Source: Otis tarda (lineage: Eukaryota; Chordata; Aves; Otidiformes; Otididae). Taken from it: 64,000 bases of DNA. The stretch is taken from positions 5,794,001 to 5,858,000 of the forward strand of contig CM048575.1 of NCBI GenBank assembly GCA_026413225.1, in the 5' to 3' direction. The notes beneath the pieces were generated by a model that saw only the letters and a list, made by a program, of their open reading frames with translations, had not been told where the DNA came from and made no database searches. The position numbers and the translations under genes are program-made. This document shows, in pieces, positions 21,521-34,109 of the stretch; within the stretch, counting starts at the first letter, position 1, and each line of letters opens with the position of its first letter.

Positions 21521-23035
21521 CGGTTTCTTGATTTCATTTTTCCTATAGCTGTATTCTGACTGTGAGAAAAGCTTCCCGTGCAGAGATACAGGACAAGTGA
21601 TTCCAAGTAAGGGAACCCAGCCCTTTTCTGCGAGCTGGAGGTGGGCTTCTGGGAGGTGAGGTGACTCTATAAACATATTTCTCATAACGAAAAGATGAGG
21701 TTGAAATTCCACACTGGGTACAGTCTGAGATATACACGCAATGGGAACTGCTCTGCAAAACAGAAATCTTTCTTGACTAGGTAAATCACCTTGTGTTTTC
21801 TCTGTGTGTGTAAGAATCATGAAAAATATGTGGCTGGGAAGTCAGAGCAGACCCCGTACCACGGGGCTGAGGCTGTCCCCGAGGTGTGGCGGTTTGTTCA
21901 GATGCCGCAGCTCGCCCTGGCAGCGGCAGCCCCGCCGCGAGCCCTGCACGAGGGCCTATCCCACAGCACGTCACCATGGCCAAGAAAACTGGTTTCAAAA
22001 AACGAAGCCGGCTCATTCCCTGTGTCCCCTATGGCAGCGTTCCTCGCTGCATCTCCCTGTTCATCGACTAACTGTCCCCTTGTGTTAGCAGTAAGCAGCC
22101 TCCCATACTTTACAGATTGCATTTTATCTTCCAAGGTTGTTTGCTCGTTTGTGCTTTATTGACGTGTAAGTCATAAACTTTAATGGTCACAGAGAGTACA
22201 TCTGAAACCGAAGCCTACGGAGCAGAGCTGCCGTGGGTGTGTGCTGCGGTCAGCCCGAGCGCGGGGCAGTGGCACCCGGGAGCCAGCGCAGTCTTGTTCA
22301 GAAGATCCCCCGGCGCCAAATGCTTCTGCTGCAGAGCTGCTGAAGGAGAAACTTGGGAAGGCTGGAGCCTGAGACATAAACCTGTGAGGCTGAGAGGATT
22401 TATCCTCCACTTTACAAAGAGAAAGGCCCACATTCACAGCAGGGCAGTGCGAGGGAGGGAGAGGAGAGCACAGGGGAGGAGGGCAGGTATCTGCTTCCAA
22501 AGCACTTGTGTCTCAGGAAGTGCCATCAGGAGTATATGAGTAATTAAACAGCGATTAAACATGAGGTGAAAGCTTCCAGTGTGGTTTTGAATACCAATTT
22601 CAGGCACAGAACTTTGCACGGTGCACATGCGTGCAGCCCGCCGGCACGGTGGAGTTGGCACCCTGCGTAGCAGTGCCAGTGCCCGTTCCTGCACCAGCTC
22701 TGGTGGGGGTGACAGGTGTCCCACAAGGATTTGCCTCCCCGAGAAGGTGCAGTAAGGGAAACTCTTCTTGCTCAAGCCAGAGGTCTCCTCCGCTTCAGAG
22801 GATCTCCTTTATCTCAGCCCCAAATGGCAGGGAGCTACCTGAGCCAGCAGCGTGGGGCCAAGGGGTGCTCCCCAAGGACTTCAGAGGGCTTTGAGTTAGG
22901 TCCTGGGGGTCCTGAGTGGTGGCACAGTCGAGCCTTCCATCAGCTGCAGATCCAGGGAGCCGATGTAAGGGATGCTCAGGGCTGTGCCCCACTCCTCTGA
23001 GCTCCACACTTGCCACCGGTTTGCTGTTAGTCCGC
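21521..23035. other. No gene seen; mixed to GC-rich
   Basis: The segment holds many overlapping short frames. One 31-codon frame at 21976-22071 has a strong Kozak context (tcaccATGG) and a basic N-terminus, but nothing else supports it. No repeat element or RNA gene is recognised. Confidence 0.45.
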
Positions 23036-23131
23036 TCCTCCATAGGGTTGTTCCGTTATTCCAGGGAGGAATGCAGAAAGGCTTCCTCCGTAGGGTTATT
23101 CCGTTATTCCAGGGAGGAATGCAGACAGGTG
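23036..23131. repeat. 48-bp direct tandem duplication
   Basis: Two adjacent copies of a 48-bp unit lie at 23036-23083 and 23084-23131. They share the core gttattccagggaggaatgc and differ at a few positions, so the duplication is not brand new. Because 48 is a multiple of three, frames crossing it show a repeated 16-residue block, which is not evidence of coding. Confidence 0.9.
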
Positions 23132-24221
23132 AGCACAGAGCGCAGCACGCAGCAGTTGCGCACAGCACACCTGAGACCGAACGCCCCGCGGGCAGGAGTG
23201 TGCGCAGGGATCGGGATGTACACCCCCGCTTACCCAGCTGCATTTGTAAACCTGAGCAGAGCCTGAGGAGCACAGTTCTGCAGAGAGAACTCCTTAGCTA
23301 ATTGCCACAGTTTTGTTCAATTGACTCTTTGGCAAAATGCCTTGTGCTTATCAAAACAATTAAAAGCCAGATACCCTCTGTTGATATGTAGATTTATTAG
23401 ATGAATTGTGGTAAAAAAAAACATCACCAGACGGCTCTGATGGCTTTCTCTGAATGTTCCCCCCACTTTTCTGGTGTGAAGCCTGAATAAGGCAGCCTGC
23501 AGACCAAATTTTAGTGTCCCTGATGGAAATAAAAAAACCCAACCAACGTGCTGATATGCAGTGGCCCTCCAGGGACAAAGGCATGGGTGTTCTGCTGAAC
23601 CCTTCCCCTTGCCACGAGCGGGGTGCAAGTTATGCTTTGGTTAATCCTCTTCAAAATATTCTAGTTCAGTTGTTTAAAATAAACTTCCTTTGCAAATTTA
23701 AGCAGCTAAATAACAGTGCCTTGCTTTCCAGAGATGAGGATGCCACCAGCTCCAAGGAGAACTGCAGATGCTCAGGTTACACCGGGCAGTGACGCTGGGA
23801 GCCTGTCTCTGCGTTCAGACGCTGTCCTCAGGCACAGAGGCTGCAAAACGGGAGCCGCTGTCTTCTGGTCGAATTTAACTACTCGCTATAAATTGCAAGC
23901 ACTGGGGAAAGGCAGAGAGGAAGAGTTCCAGAGCAGATCCAGGGTTGCTTGAAGGGCTAACAGCTTCTTACATGCAGAACTGTCAAAGCTTGTTCTTTTA
24001 AAATGCAGCAATGGTCTCGTGCTGATTTTAGGCTTCTGTTACAAAGGATTTGGTAAAAAGCAATATTTTTTACTTCTGCTGCTTTTATTTGTGCTGTCCA
24101 GAGTGCATTGCTTCATTCTGCTGCCTCTAAGTGCCAAACTGTCAGATTAAAAAATAGCCAAGGAGCGATAATCGTTCTGCCCTTTGGGCTGGATGCTTCA
24201 GGGCTGCAGAGGGGTTTCACA
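23132..24221. other. No gene seen; AT-rich patch 23290-23420
   Basis: An AT-rich patch at about 23290-23420 has TTGTTCAATTGAC and CAAAACAATTAAAAG words and could be regulatory. The rest is mixed sequence without a supportable gene. Confidence 0.4.
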
Positions 24222-24480
24222 GAGCCTGCTTGCCCGCGGGTGGCAGGAGGTGCGACCCCGGCCCCTCGCTGGGGCGGGTGGCTCTCGACGCTGAGCGAGC
24301 GGAGGGGCTGCGTCCGCACACGTCCTGGCGCGCGAGGCCGGCTGGTGGCGGCTGCCACCCCAGGGCTCCGCGCCTCGCGGCTTTGCTGCTGGGGAGCGGG
24401 GACCCCGGTGCCGTTGTCCCCGGCGCGCAGGGCTCCGCGACACTGAGCCCCCTGGTCCCCAGGGCCTCCCGCTTCGCCTG
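24222..24480. promoter_or_regulatory. Orphan CpG-island-like segment
   Basis: Dense CpG (for example GGCGCGCGAGGCCGG near 24328 and CGGCGCGCAGG near 24420) over about 250 bp, with AT-rich DNA on either side. The 265-codon minus-strand frame at 24198-24995 and the plus-strand frames over it are chance products of GC richness. It could be the promoter of an unannotated transcript, or a GC-rich patch without function. Confidence 0.4.
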
Positions 24481-25420
24481 TGCAGTAATCCAGCAGCGGG
24501 AAGCAGTAACCGGTGATGGATAACCTCCAAGGTGCTTCTCCGGCAGCTTTTACAATGCTTAATGAGGTAAACTAATTGTAAATTGTAGCAAAATGGGAAA
24601 CTTAATGACACTTCAGCTCTTGAAAGGAATTTAAATACTGAGGAATTCGCTAATATTTCTACGTGTTGCGACGGAGCAGGGAAGCGCCGGCGTTCACACA
24701 GATGGGCTTCCCGGTCTCCGGTGAGCCTCACCGAGCTCCTCCTGCACGTGCCTGGCTGCCTCCCGCGCGGACTCATCCCTGCTGGAAACCGGACACAAAA
24801 ACCGTGTGCTCTTTGTTTCGGTGGCTCCACGTCTGTGGGGCTCTGGAAGAGGAGGAAGCAAAAAGCAGCGTGTGCCGGGGTCAGGAGCCCCCTGCCTCGT
24901 GTGTAAACCCTCCCACCTGGCCGCTTCGCAACCCTGCTCGTCCTGGTGCGCGGGTCCTGACGTGGGACCTGAGGTGCAACCAAACTGGGAAGCATCTTGG
25001 CATCTGGCTGATTCCGAGAAACAGGAGCCTTTTCTCACTTTATCTCTTGTGTTGAGATTTAACTGGCTGCCTGTCAAATTGCTGAATGAGAATAAAATTA
25101 CAACTAAGAATCCTGAAAGCCTGGAACAAATTCATGTCATATGTTCCTGCTGAAACACTGTTACCCTTCGGATACACATCACCATGTTACCAAGTCTGGG
25201 AGATACATGCAAACTTTTCATATTGTACAATACGAAATATTCATACTAGCTTTGCAGCAGATGTCAATGGCTGCACCACCTCCTCCGCCCCAGGTTCCTT
25301 CCTCTGCTCCAGTGAAATTTCTTTCTCTTCCCGCAAAATCCATGAAAGCTGCAGATGCTGTGATCCTGCAAACAAGCAATAACATTCCTTGTCATTTAGA
25401 CTCAGAGCTGAGTTTGCTTT
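24481..25420. other. AT-rich patches, no gene seen
   Basis: AT-rich patches at 24530-24660 and 25040-25260 flank a GC-richer middle. The second has complex sequence and could be regulatory. Open frames are short and unrecognised. Confidence 0.38.
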
Positions 25421-28079
25421 CTAGCTTTCCTTGACATGTCTGCGGTTTGGAGGAGGCGATTCTGAGATGTCACCCGGCCAGTACGAATGGTCAGCACTAG
25501 AAAGGGCTTCCCAGTCTGGCCAGCCTGGGAATGCTTCTCCCTTTCCACTGGGAATGTCCTGGTTCCTCAGAAGGCTGCAGCAGCCCACATCAGCCCCCAA
25601 TAGGAACTTGCCCGGTTGAGCTACAGACCCGGACAAAAGGAAGAGGGAGCGCAGGGTCCTGGGGACACTGGGGCAGGACTCTGTTTTCACCCGTTCCTCT
25701 GCGCAGCTTGAGGAGAGCTCTGGGTGCCAGCTGAGGACAGATGTTTATGGAGCTGCATGTGCACTGCTGACCAGAGCCAACATCAATGGAGCCATGCAGT
25801 TTTTCCAGCTGCCATCCTAATGAGTGGAAATTTAGGCTGGCTTTTCAGTAGGCTGATGCAGAATCTCTCCCCATCCTCTGGTAGACTTAGTAAGTTTTGC
25901 ACATTCGGATATTGACCTTTCATAAATCCTTCTCAGGCTCTGAGGCTCTGCTGCTGGGAGTGAAAGCAAGAGTTGGCAGGACATGAGCAAGCTGAATATC
26001 ATTCTCCTTAAACAGCTCTGAGATGTTCAGGGGCATAAAACCTTTAAGATCTCCAAATGGCATTTTTCAGCATGCTGCCTCCATCTTGAAAGGTCAGGTG
26101 GGAGTTAAACTGGAGGCTCCTCTTCTCTCCATCTTAATCAGCCATTGCACGTGCTTATCAAATTTCACTTCTGTCTCCTGACTCTGATTAAATTGATAAC
26201 CTGATCTGAATTCTCCCAGAGCTTCACTGGTGGAAAGTCAACACAAGACGGAGCAGGGCAATGCCAGGAGGGACTTTTCCTGCCACCCTGCCTGACTTAA
26301 AGACGCGAGTGAGTGTATGGGCAGGAGGAGCAAGGGCGAGACCTCGGCAGCTCTCCGGGCAGCTCAGCTCCAAACCCTGGGCGTAGGCTCCTGTGGGCAC
26401 CGAGCGGCCAGCTCTGCGGCAGCCTGGGAGCACAGCTGCCTGATCTTCCCTTGGCTGTGATCTCAGCGGCTTCCCCAGGGAGGGAACATTCATTCCCTGC
26501 GCTAGCTGCGCGCCCAGCCTCTCTGCTGCTGTGGCAGGAGGTCCCTGCAAGCAGGGTGAGCCCGAGGCCGCTGCTGGTCCGGCGTGCCCAGAGCTGTCCC
26601 CGGGGATGTCCCGGGGCTTGTGCCATGGCAACGCGGCTGCGACGAGGAAGGGACCTTCCTCCTGTGCTGGCTGGAAGAAGCTGATTTGAGGGGAAGACAG
26701 AGTGGTCCCAAGAGGGGAATCATTACCGTCCGCCTCTCCTGAATTTTCCCTACCTCCTTTTTGTTCATATTCCCCACATATGTTGCAGGCATGAGGCTGA
26801 ACTTGTGTGTTCCACTGCAGACACTCAGTACCAGCTCTGCGAGTCTTCCCCCAGCAGTGCCCATGTCTGAAAACATCCTGCACACAAATCACCCTCTTAC
26901 CAGCTGCATTTGTACCCATCCTTACAGCGGTGGATGCTGAGGTCCACCAAGCTTCGGACAGAGCTGGGGCAGGATTCTGAGAAACGCTGCCCTACTTTTT
27001 AAAGGAATTTTAAAAACTATCACGTTTGAGGTCAAAATCTGGCAAAGACATTTTCTGAAACTGGTTCACCAGCCATAAATATCCAGACCTCTGGAACTCG
27101 CTTTATAGCAGCAAGTATTTGCTGAAAAACTGTTAAACAAAAACCTAATTTTCCAGCAAAGTAGGCACAGAAATGTTTTAGTCAGCCCAAACCCTGAGCC
27201 TCTGAGAAGGAACAGCAGGATGGAAGAAGTCGGCGGGGGCCGGGCTGCGGTGGCCGTTCCCAGCCATATGTGCACAGTTGTGAAGAATACGCAGAGAAGG
27301 GCAGATCTGGCTGGTGAGCCGCACGTTCCTGCCCTTGCCAGATGGGAAAGTGTTTGTTATACCTCCTAAAGCTCCCACCTTTGCAGAAAAGTCTTTCCAA
27401 TCCACGAGCGCGGTGGGCAGAGGGTGAGAGCCCTGCCTCTATTTCTGGGGCAGGTTCTGTCGTGCTGCTACCCCCGGTCGGTGCCAATCTGCTCGGCTCC
27501 TCGGATGCTGCTCCGCTTGCTGGAAGCAGATGCCAGGCCCAGACTCCTTCTGCTGTTGAATCTCAGCTGCAGTTTGGCAGCTCCACATTGATGTAGTGTT
27601 TTTCTCTCTCTCTCTGTCATGCCATCCCTCCTTTAAGGTGAGCTGGCCACATTTTCCGTCAGTTGTTAATTCACCCCGATGTTGGCGTTCCTGTCTCCTT
27701 CCAAAGCACCATACATCACGCTGCTTCTCCCTCACGCAAACACCCGCCTCCCAGGCGGGAGGGAAAACATCCTGGGAAAGGACTTTCAGTTCCCTGCCTG
27801 CTTCAAAAGGAAATCGTTTTAAAGTGGGAAAAATCTCTCAGGATGTTAATGAGTTATTTAAATATTTGCTGTACTTGAAGCACTAACTTGCTTGTCAAAT
27901 TTTAGAGGGCAGGAAACAGCACGAGGATTTTGACTGAGGAAAACCCGTACACAGACCCCCTCCCCGTGACTACCGCCGCGTCCCCGCGCTGACGCGGGCA
28001 GCGCTCTCAGCATCCTGCATGCCAGGGCTCGCAGCCTTCCGGGGGAATCCTTGCCCTGGCAAACGACCGCAATATTTTA
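25421..28079. other. No gene seen; mixed and GC-rich spacer
   Basis: The 231-codon minus-strand frame at 26224-26919 and others overlap on both strands. An RFX-like half palindrome GCCATGGCAAC lies at 26622-26632. A short (TC)n run is at 27603-27616. Nothing else stands out. Confidence 0.42.
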
Positions 28080-28340
28080 AAAGTCAGGGAGCTGCATTAT
28101 GTGTCAGAAGTGGTCAAATTAAGTTAATTTGACCTTTAAACTCCATTTTTTCATCCCTTGCTTTGGCATCCGGTATGATTTGCATTCCGCTATGCTGACA
28201 CTCAGCCTAACAAATTACTTTCTTTCCAAACTGCCTTTGAAGTATCTGAACTTAATGGACTATAACATTTATGAACATCTGAGTTCTTCTCCCAGCAGCT
28301 GCACTAGGTTATTGATGATCTAATTGAAATGCTGGCAAAT
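28080..28340. promoter_or_regulatory. Candidate non-coding element with 23-bp palindrome
   Basis: AT-rich block containing the 23-bp palindrome described separately at 28112-28134, followed by complex AT-rich sequence. A regulatory role is inferred from composition and the palindrome. Confidence 0.35.
28112..28134. repeat. 23-bp near-perfect palindrome
   Basis: GGTCAAATTAA at 28112-28122 is the exact reverse complement of TTAATTTGACC at 28124-28134, with a single G at 28123 between. The arms carry both a GGTCA-type nuclear receptor half-site and an AATTAA homeodomain word, each in inverted pairs. It could bind a symmetric dimer or form a cruciform. Confidence 0.85.
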
Positions 28341-28899
28341 ATATCCTAGCAGTGTACGGGGAGCAGCAGACTACTCGGCAGGACCCGAGAGTCTAGGAAG
28401 CGTATGGTTTTTGTGCTATTCATTAGAAGCAGGCAGTATATTTTAAGCGATGTAAAAACAACAACAAAGAGCAAAGACACCGGAAGAAAAAAAAAAAATC
28501 CACATGCAAGAAAAAGGCTGAGATTTGTCGATCCACCGTAGATCCCTTGGCAGCTCAGCCGCACGGGAGACGGAGGCCGGCCTTTCCAAACCGGATGCCT
28601 CTGGGAATCTGGAATTTATTGGCAGCAGGTAGCCAAGGGCAGCGCAGGTTATCCAGGGTACGTTCGCCTTCTTGCCTGCACGGCGCAAAAATACACGGAC
28701 AAGCTGAAAAACAGACAACTGAGTACCAAAAAGTGGGTTTTCTTGTTATTGTGTCCAAGAATCATCACCCTCTCTTCTAAGGCCCATGGGGGTTATCTAA
28801 GCTGGAGATGTCCTAACTGGACGTGGGAGGCCATACGCTGCCTCTGCTGCACGCAGAGACACAGCTGGCATGCGTTTCCGCCGAGGGTTACGTGACGTG
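28341..28899. other. No gene seen
   Basis: Mixed sequence with a short A12 run near 28487. No gene, repeat or RNA is supported. Confidence 0.42.
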
Positions 28900-29520
28900 A
28901 AGTTCGGGAATGCCCATTGACTTAGGAATGTCCGGAGATTCATCGCACTCAACGTTCACCCCGCAACCAGCTGATGGCACTGCTTTGCTCTGCGCTGATT
29001 GGCACGAAATTAAGCAAAGGAAAGAAAATCGTAATGTTTAGCGGCAGCATCACCTGAGTATTCAACAATAACAGGAGAGATATGAACAGGGCGCTGCTAA
29101 AAATAAGCAGGGAATGTCTTATTAGGAGGTGTATTTAGTTCCCGTGCAGTGAATAGCTTCAGGCAGTCCATTCCCTTCCATTTCATTTCATTTGATAGCA
29201 TCCGATTTACACCAGGGATAAAAGAGGAGGAAAAAAGGATATTGAAAACGAGGAGAAAATTTTTGACATGAAAATAAAGATGAGGGAAAATCAAATTTAT
29301 ATCTTAGAGCAGATGGAGGCTGAGCCATTCCTGGCATCATCCACACAGCTGGATTCACTCTTCTGGTCCAGGCTGGCTAAAAGACGCCGATAAAAATGAA
29401 AAATGCAAATGAATTCTCTACACCTTACTGGACATACCGAAATGGAGGGTGCCACTCAAAAGGCAATCTCTCCAAAACATTTAAAAACATTGTGCAATTT
29501 ATATCTTGTGCTTGACGGAG
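28900..29520. promoter_or_regulatory. Candidate conserved non-coding element
   Basis: Complex AT-rich block with a perfect MEF2 word CTAAAAATAA at 29097-29106, a POU octamer ATGCAAAT at 29403-29410, and a CATTT triplication near 29180. No credible open frame. MEF2 and POU words together would suit muscle or neural enhancer activity, by inference only. Confidence 0.37.
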
Positions 29521-30479
29521 CATCCAAAAGTAATTTCAGCAGTGTGTACCGGTGCCACGGCTCTCTGCCGAGGGTGCCAGTCACCGCGCTGCGGCTGCGC
29601 TGCTGCTGGATAATTTCCCTTTCCTCTCCAAGCTGCAGCGCTTTAAAATGTAATACGAGTTGGCTGCTGGCCTCTCATTTCTGCCGGAAAATCTGGCTGT
29701 GCCAGCATGTGTAAGGTCAACAGCACAAAGCCTGCTTATTAACTGGAAATTTGGGGGATCTGGTGCCGGAAAATAGCTTTCAGCCTTTGTGAAAATGAAT
29801 AAAGAGGTTTCAGGGCAATGGTTTGCTACAGAGGAAAATCAGGTTTAAGCATATTTCATTGACCGCCCACTGCATACATTTGGCTCTCTTCCAGAGCGTC
29901 GGGAGCCGTGTCTTATCCGGCCGGGGCTCTCTGTTAGGCCTTTTTAATCCAAACATAAAGCTCTTCCGAAACCCGCTACGCTGCCCACCGCGTTACTGTC
30001 CCGCAGAGTGCCCGGGGACGGCATCCCGCGACGCCCAGCGCGCTGGGAGCTGCAGCGTTCCCCCGCTGTGGTCTGACTCCTGTCTGTCCAAACTCCAGAG
30101 GTTCTGTTATTTAGGGATCAATACCGTTTGGGGCTGAGTCACACAAGAGAAAATCCTAGCTTCTTTCAGGAAAAGTTCTGCTTTGGGCTTGGCGAGCACG
30201 GACACCCAGTCTTTCCCACCAACACTGGTCCTGGTTCGCCAGGCAGAGATTGACTTTTGCGAATGAACGGTCCAAGCAGGGAGAAGCCAGGTTTATTTCC
30301 CATTTTTTTCCCCTAAGTGGAAATTTACAGTGAGATTCTGGAGTATGAGAAATCTTAGCAACTGGGCTGCAATCCAGTAAGGTGTTTAAGTGCATCCTAA
30401 ACACAGGAACATATTTAGCTCGCTGGAATTCCGTAAGGATACTCACATCTATGCGTGAGTCCTGGGTAGCTCACTTTTG
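29521..30479. other. No gene seen
   Basis: Mixed sequence with a CpG-rich part near 29980-30060. Open frames are short and unrecognised. Confidence 0.42.
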
Positions 30480-31270
30480 GACCAGTGGAGTTATAAACAG
30501 GAAAGTTTTTGAAGTGAAAGCTGGGAGGAAATATTTCCACTCATTTAGCATTTTAGTTGGAAACTGGCTTTCAGAAGAAGGTGTTCTCTAGGTGCTCACA
30601 AACTGCTGTACTCTGATACACAAAAAAAAATCCCAGTTCATTCATTACTGGAGCCGACGTTGTTTCCAGGTAGAAGAGCCAGAGAGAGTCAGACCTCAGA
30701 TTTCTCTGTTCCAGATCCAGATGGAGCAGGCAGCAGGATAAAACAACCGCTTGTTTATCTTACACACACAGTATGAGCAGTTCTTTAGGGCTAAAAATGC
30801 CTCATTTTTTTCCCATCTCTAGCCTTTTTGACCTTGAAGTCTCCCCCCGCTCTTGTCGCAGTGATGTTTTGGGAAACGGGCAATAGTTCACAAAATTAAT
30901 TTCTCCGGTTCCCAGCAGAGGTGAGAGGATTTACACTTTTGACACAAAGAAAAGGGCATTAAAGCAACAGTATCCCACTAATTTTGCAAATAGATTTCGG
31001 ATAGAAAGATTAACATTTCTACTCCTGGCTAATGTATCATGTAAATTCTAATGATACCGCAGCTCCCCTCTCTCTTGAGCTGTTAAATGATTTCCGGAGG
31101 CTCCTCGCAGAATACACGCTTCGTTTAAATCCCCGCTCTTCTCTCTTGCAAATAATGAAAACCAGATTCATTCCCTGGATTTGTCACTTGAAATTTCTAG
31201 TAAGAAAGGGAATTTTATGTTAGAAGCATGAGAGTTTGGGACCCGTTAGCACAAAGTTTGACAGAGCTTC
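30480..31270. promoter_or_regulatory. Candidate AT-rich non-coding region
   Basis: AT-rich, mostly complex sequence. The most element-like part is 30880-31230. No repeat family or coding frame is recognised. Confidence 0.28.
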
Positions 31271-32514
31271 ATCGGTTCTGTTGTCGCGCTAAACAGTTAC
31301 GGCGACTTTCAAGGTAATTAGCTTTCCAGTGTAAGAACAGAGAGGGACTGGAAACAATGGGACCCTCTGATCTGGGATTTGGATGCGTTTGGGCTAGGAA
31401 ATGAGCACACCGCAGAGATAAGGCAGACTAATAATACGGAAGGGATTTCTGCCGACCATTCTGTCAGTCTCTCTTTGCATGTTTTTTGGGACTGGAATTT
31501 TATTCGGATTTGAAGTTATGCAAAAATTATACGCATGGTATAAATCATGGTATAAATCAACCGATGGAGCTCTGTCTAGGTCAAAGCCAGAGGGAGCCCG
31601 GGAGCCTGGTTTCCTTCCAAACATATAAATCATCCTAAAGTGATTCCAAACTCACTGGAATGCTTTGTGAAACTTGGGAATGTTTCCAACAGACCTGGCA
31701 TTAGTCCCAGCGCAGAATAAAAGTTCCTTAAAATGAGATAAATTTCACCTGAATTTTCACCTGTTTTCAAGGTTTTAGCTACAAACTTGTTGTGCTTCTG
31801 AAGGTGGCAGAGCACGCAAGTAGAAAAGGCAGAAATACTCAATGTGGATTTCAGTTTGCTGTTTAGGAGAAGGTGTACCAGCGAAGGCACGTCGTATCAG
31901 GATGCTGGTAGACCTCCCTTCCCACAGGAACTCAGGGGACTGTTAAACAGCAATTATTAATGGTAAAAATGTTAAATTCTACAGATTTGGATAACTTACC
32001 ATCCAGGAGCTGCTGAAGAGCTGGCCAAAGTGGTCTCTAGATCATTAATATTGATTTTTTTTTTTTCATGAATCTTAAAACGCAAAGTTCAGAGGATCAG
32101 AACCAGGTTAATGCTGAGTTTGTGTTGAGAAAGGGAAGGTGTGGTGATACAGGAGTGGTGCACCTGGTAATGCAGCATCCAGCCGGTGCAAGGAACGGAA
32201 AGGTCGTGTTTAGTGCAAAATTAAAAGTCATGGACTGGTTTTGTGGATCCTGGGGTGGCTGGAGCAGCCTCTGCCCATGGTTATCCCGTTGCCTTGACCA
32301 CGGGCAGAGCCTCGTGCGTCGATGGTGTTTCTGGGTGGCAGGCGGTGGGGGAGGCAGGATGGCACCCAGGGTGCTGTGCCGCCATCGGCCGGGACGCATA
32401 GGACATCCCTGCCGTCCTGCGCCCTTCCTCTGCTGAGGGGCTCCAGGAAGCTTCGTGACAACATCCGAACCCTCGGCAGCGTCTCCAAACCAAGCGTCAC
32501 CTCCTCCTGAGGTT
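31271..32514. other. No gene seen; 12-bp direct duplication
   Basis: A 12-bp word (atggtataaatc) is directly repeated at about 31535-31558. A T11 run lies near 32055. From 32260 to 32500 the sequence is GC-rich, with overlapping chance frames on both strands. Confidence 0.42.
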
Positions 32515-32960
32515 CCCGTCCCTGCTGCGGGGATTACATTATAGTTTCATGTACTGGCGTGTCAGACAATTATTTTTTTTTTATGACATTTTTTCGTTCC
32601 TAAGTGAACACAGCATGTTTTCTGATCTGCATTTCCCCGCTTTGATCATCTGTTCTGCAGATCGGTTTTCATGTTTAGAGGTACAGCAGGGTAGGTAATG
32701 AATGCAAATACAATGCGTTCCGAGATAAATGTCTAGACTTCAGAGGCTAATCCTCGCAAATCTTACACCCCGATACAGTGTTTTCATATTTAATACATTC
32801 TGAGGGATTTTACTTTTATAAATAATGAACTAATCTCATCTTCAAGGCATCGCTTTGCAGTTTAGGCGTTAAAAAAAAGCAATACTCTGTGCTCAGAAAA
32901 ATCTATTTTAACCAATATTAACCGATACCTGCCCTCAGATAAAGGTTTTTTGGGTTTGGC
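32515..32960. promoter_or_regulatory. Candidate conserved non-coding element
   Basis: AT-rich complex block with a POU octamer ATGCAAAT at 32702-32709, followed directly by a SOX-like ACAATG at 32711-32716. A T9 run near 32573 marks the left end. No coding frame is seen. Confidence 0.35.
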
Positions 32961-34109
32961 AGGTGATTCCTGTTTGAATAAATGTGTACTGGAAGGTGAC
33001 ATTGCAGGGGGCAGGGCAAGAACCGGGATAAGGAGACACTGAGGATGTGGGGGAATACGTGACCTTGGCAGGCAGGGATCCCACCCTCAGCCCTGCGCTT
33101 CGGGAAAACCCCGTAACGGAGCACTCGGACCCACGCGTGAGCTTGCACGCTTCGTGGGAGACGCGCTGCGGCACGGCGTGTGCCCGTGCCCAGACAAGGA
33201 GGAAAGCAGAGCAATGCACAGATTCCCAAGCGCGTACGCACTTCCGCAGCGGCCGCCGCTGCACCCGTTGCACGACCTGCCAGCTGAGCGAGCGCGGAGA
33301 AACCGTCCGGAATTCTTGCAAAATAATCTGCTGTCTGCCGTATTGCAACGGATAATAATTAGCAGCTCTAAACTTAATGCTGGAGTCACTGTGCAGGTTG
33401 CGAAAGAAATGAGGCAGAAAGTAGCCCTGATTGCTGAAGACCATGTGGCTCTGCACACAACGGCTTCACGTGGCAAAACATGGAGAAGGTGCCGGAAGGA
33501 GGATGGACGGCGTGGGAAAGCACCTGCGACGCCCTCCGGCGCAGAGACACGCGGGAAACAAGGCCCCGTCCCCGACATAACTGCAGAGAGCGTGCGGGTG
33601 AGCTCTGCCCTGGGCCTGCCTCACGCTCCTTGCGGAGCCCTTTCATTGCCGTTGGATAACGGGAAGTGGATTTTCCTGGGATCTGTTGAAACCTAGAGGA
33701 GGAGGAAAATGTTCTGGAGGCGTGCAAAGGTGCTTCCCTGAGGTCTACCCTCGTCCTGCCTTTTTAAAAGCAAACCACAAATGATTGTTCAGAAGCGGAG
33801 CTCTGGTGTTTTCCCGCCGTAGAGGGAAACGCTGAGCCACGGTGCCTTACAAAACCCTCCCTCATTTGTCTTTCTCTCATTTGCTGCAGCGGTGCCGCGT
33901 TCTCTGTATCCCTGTGAGTGCTGTCCGTCCCTCACCCTCACTGCTGTGGCCGCGGGGCGTCCGGCAGCGGGAGTTCCAACACTTCTGCTCTGGTTAGAAG
34001 TCTCGCCTGCCCCCGGTTCCCAGTTACCCATCCGTGAATCCTCCCGGTTCTCGGGGCTGCCAGCCCGCCGCTTTCCGTCAGCACAAACCCTCAAATACCT
34101 GAGAAGTTA
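32961..34109. other. CpG-rich spacer with AT-rich inset, no gene seen
   Basis: CpG-rich sequence at about 33060-33310 is followed by a short AT-rich inset at 33310-33430 and then mixed sequence. Frames of 160-180 codons (33087-33578 minus, 33154-33696 plus, 32935-33456 minus) cover the same DNA on opposite strands and match nothing known to me. Confidence 0.42.

Noticed and set aside
21976-22071. 31-codon frame with a strong Kozak context
   Set aside because: Very short, and apart from the start context there is no supporting evidence.
24198-24995. 265-codon minus-strand frame
   Set aside because: It is a chance frame in GC- and CpG-rich DNA, mirrored by plus-strand frames, with no recognised domain.
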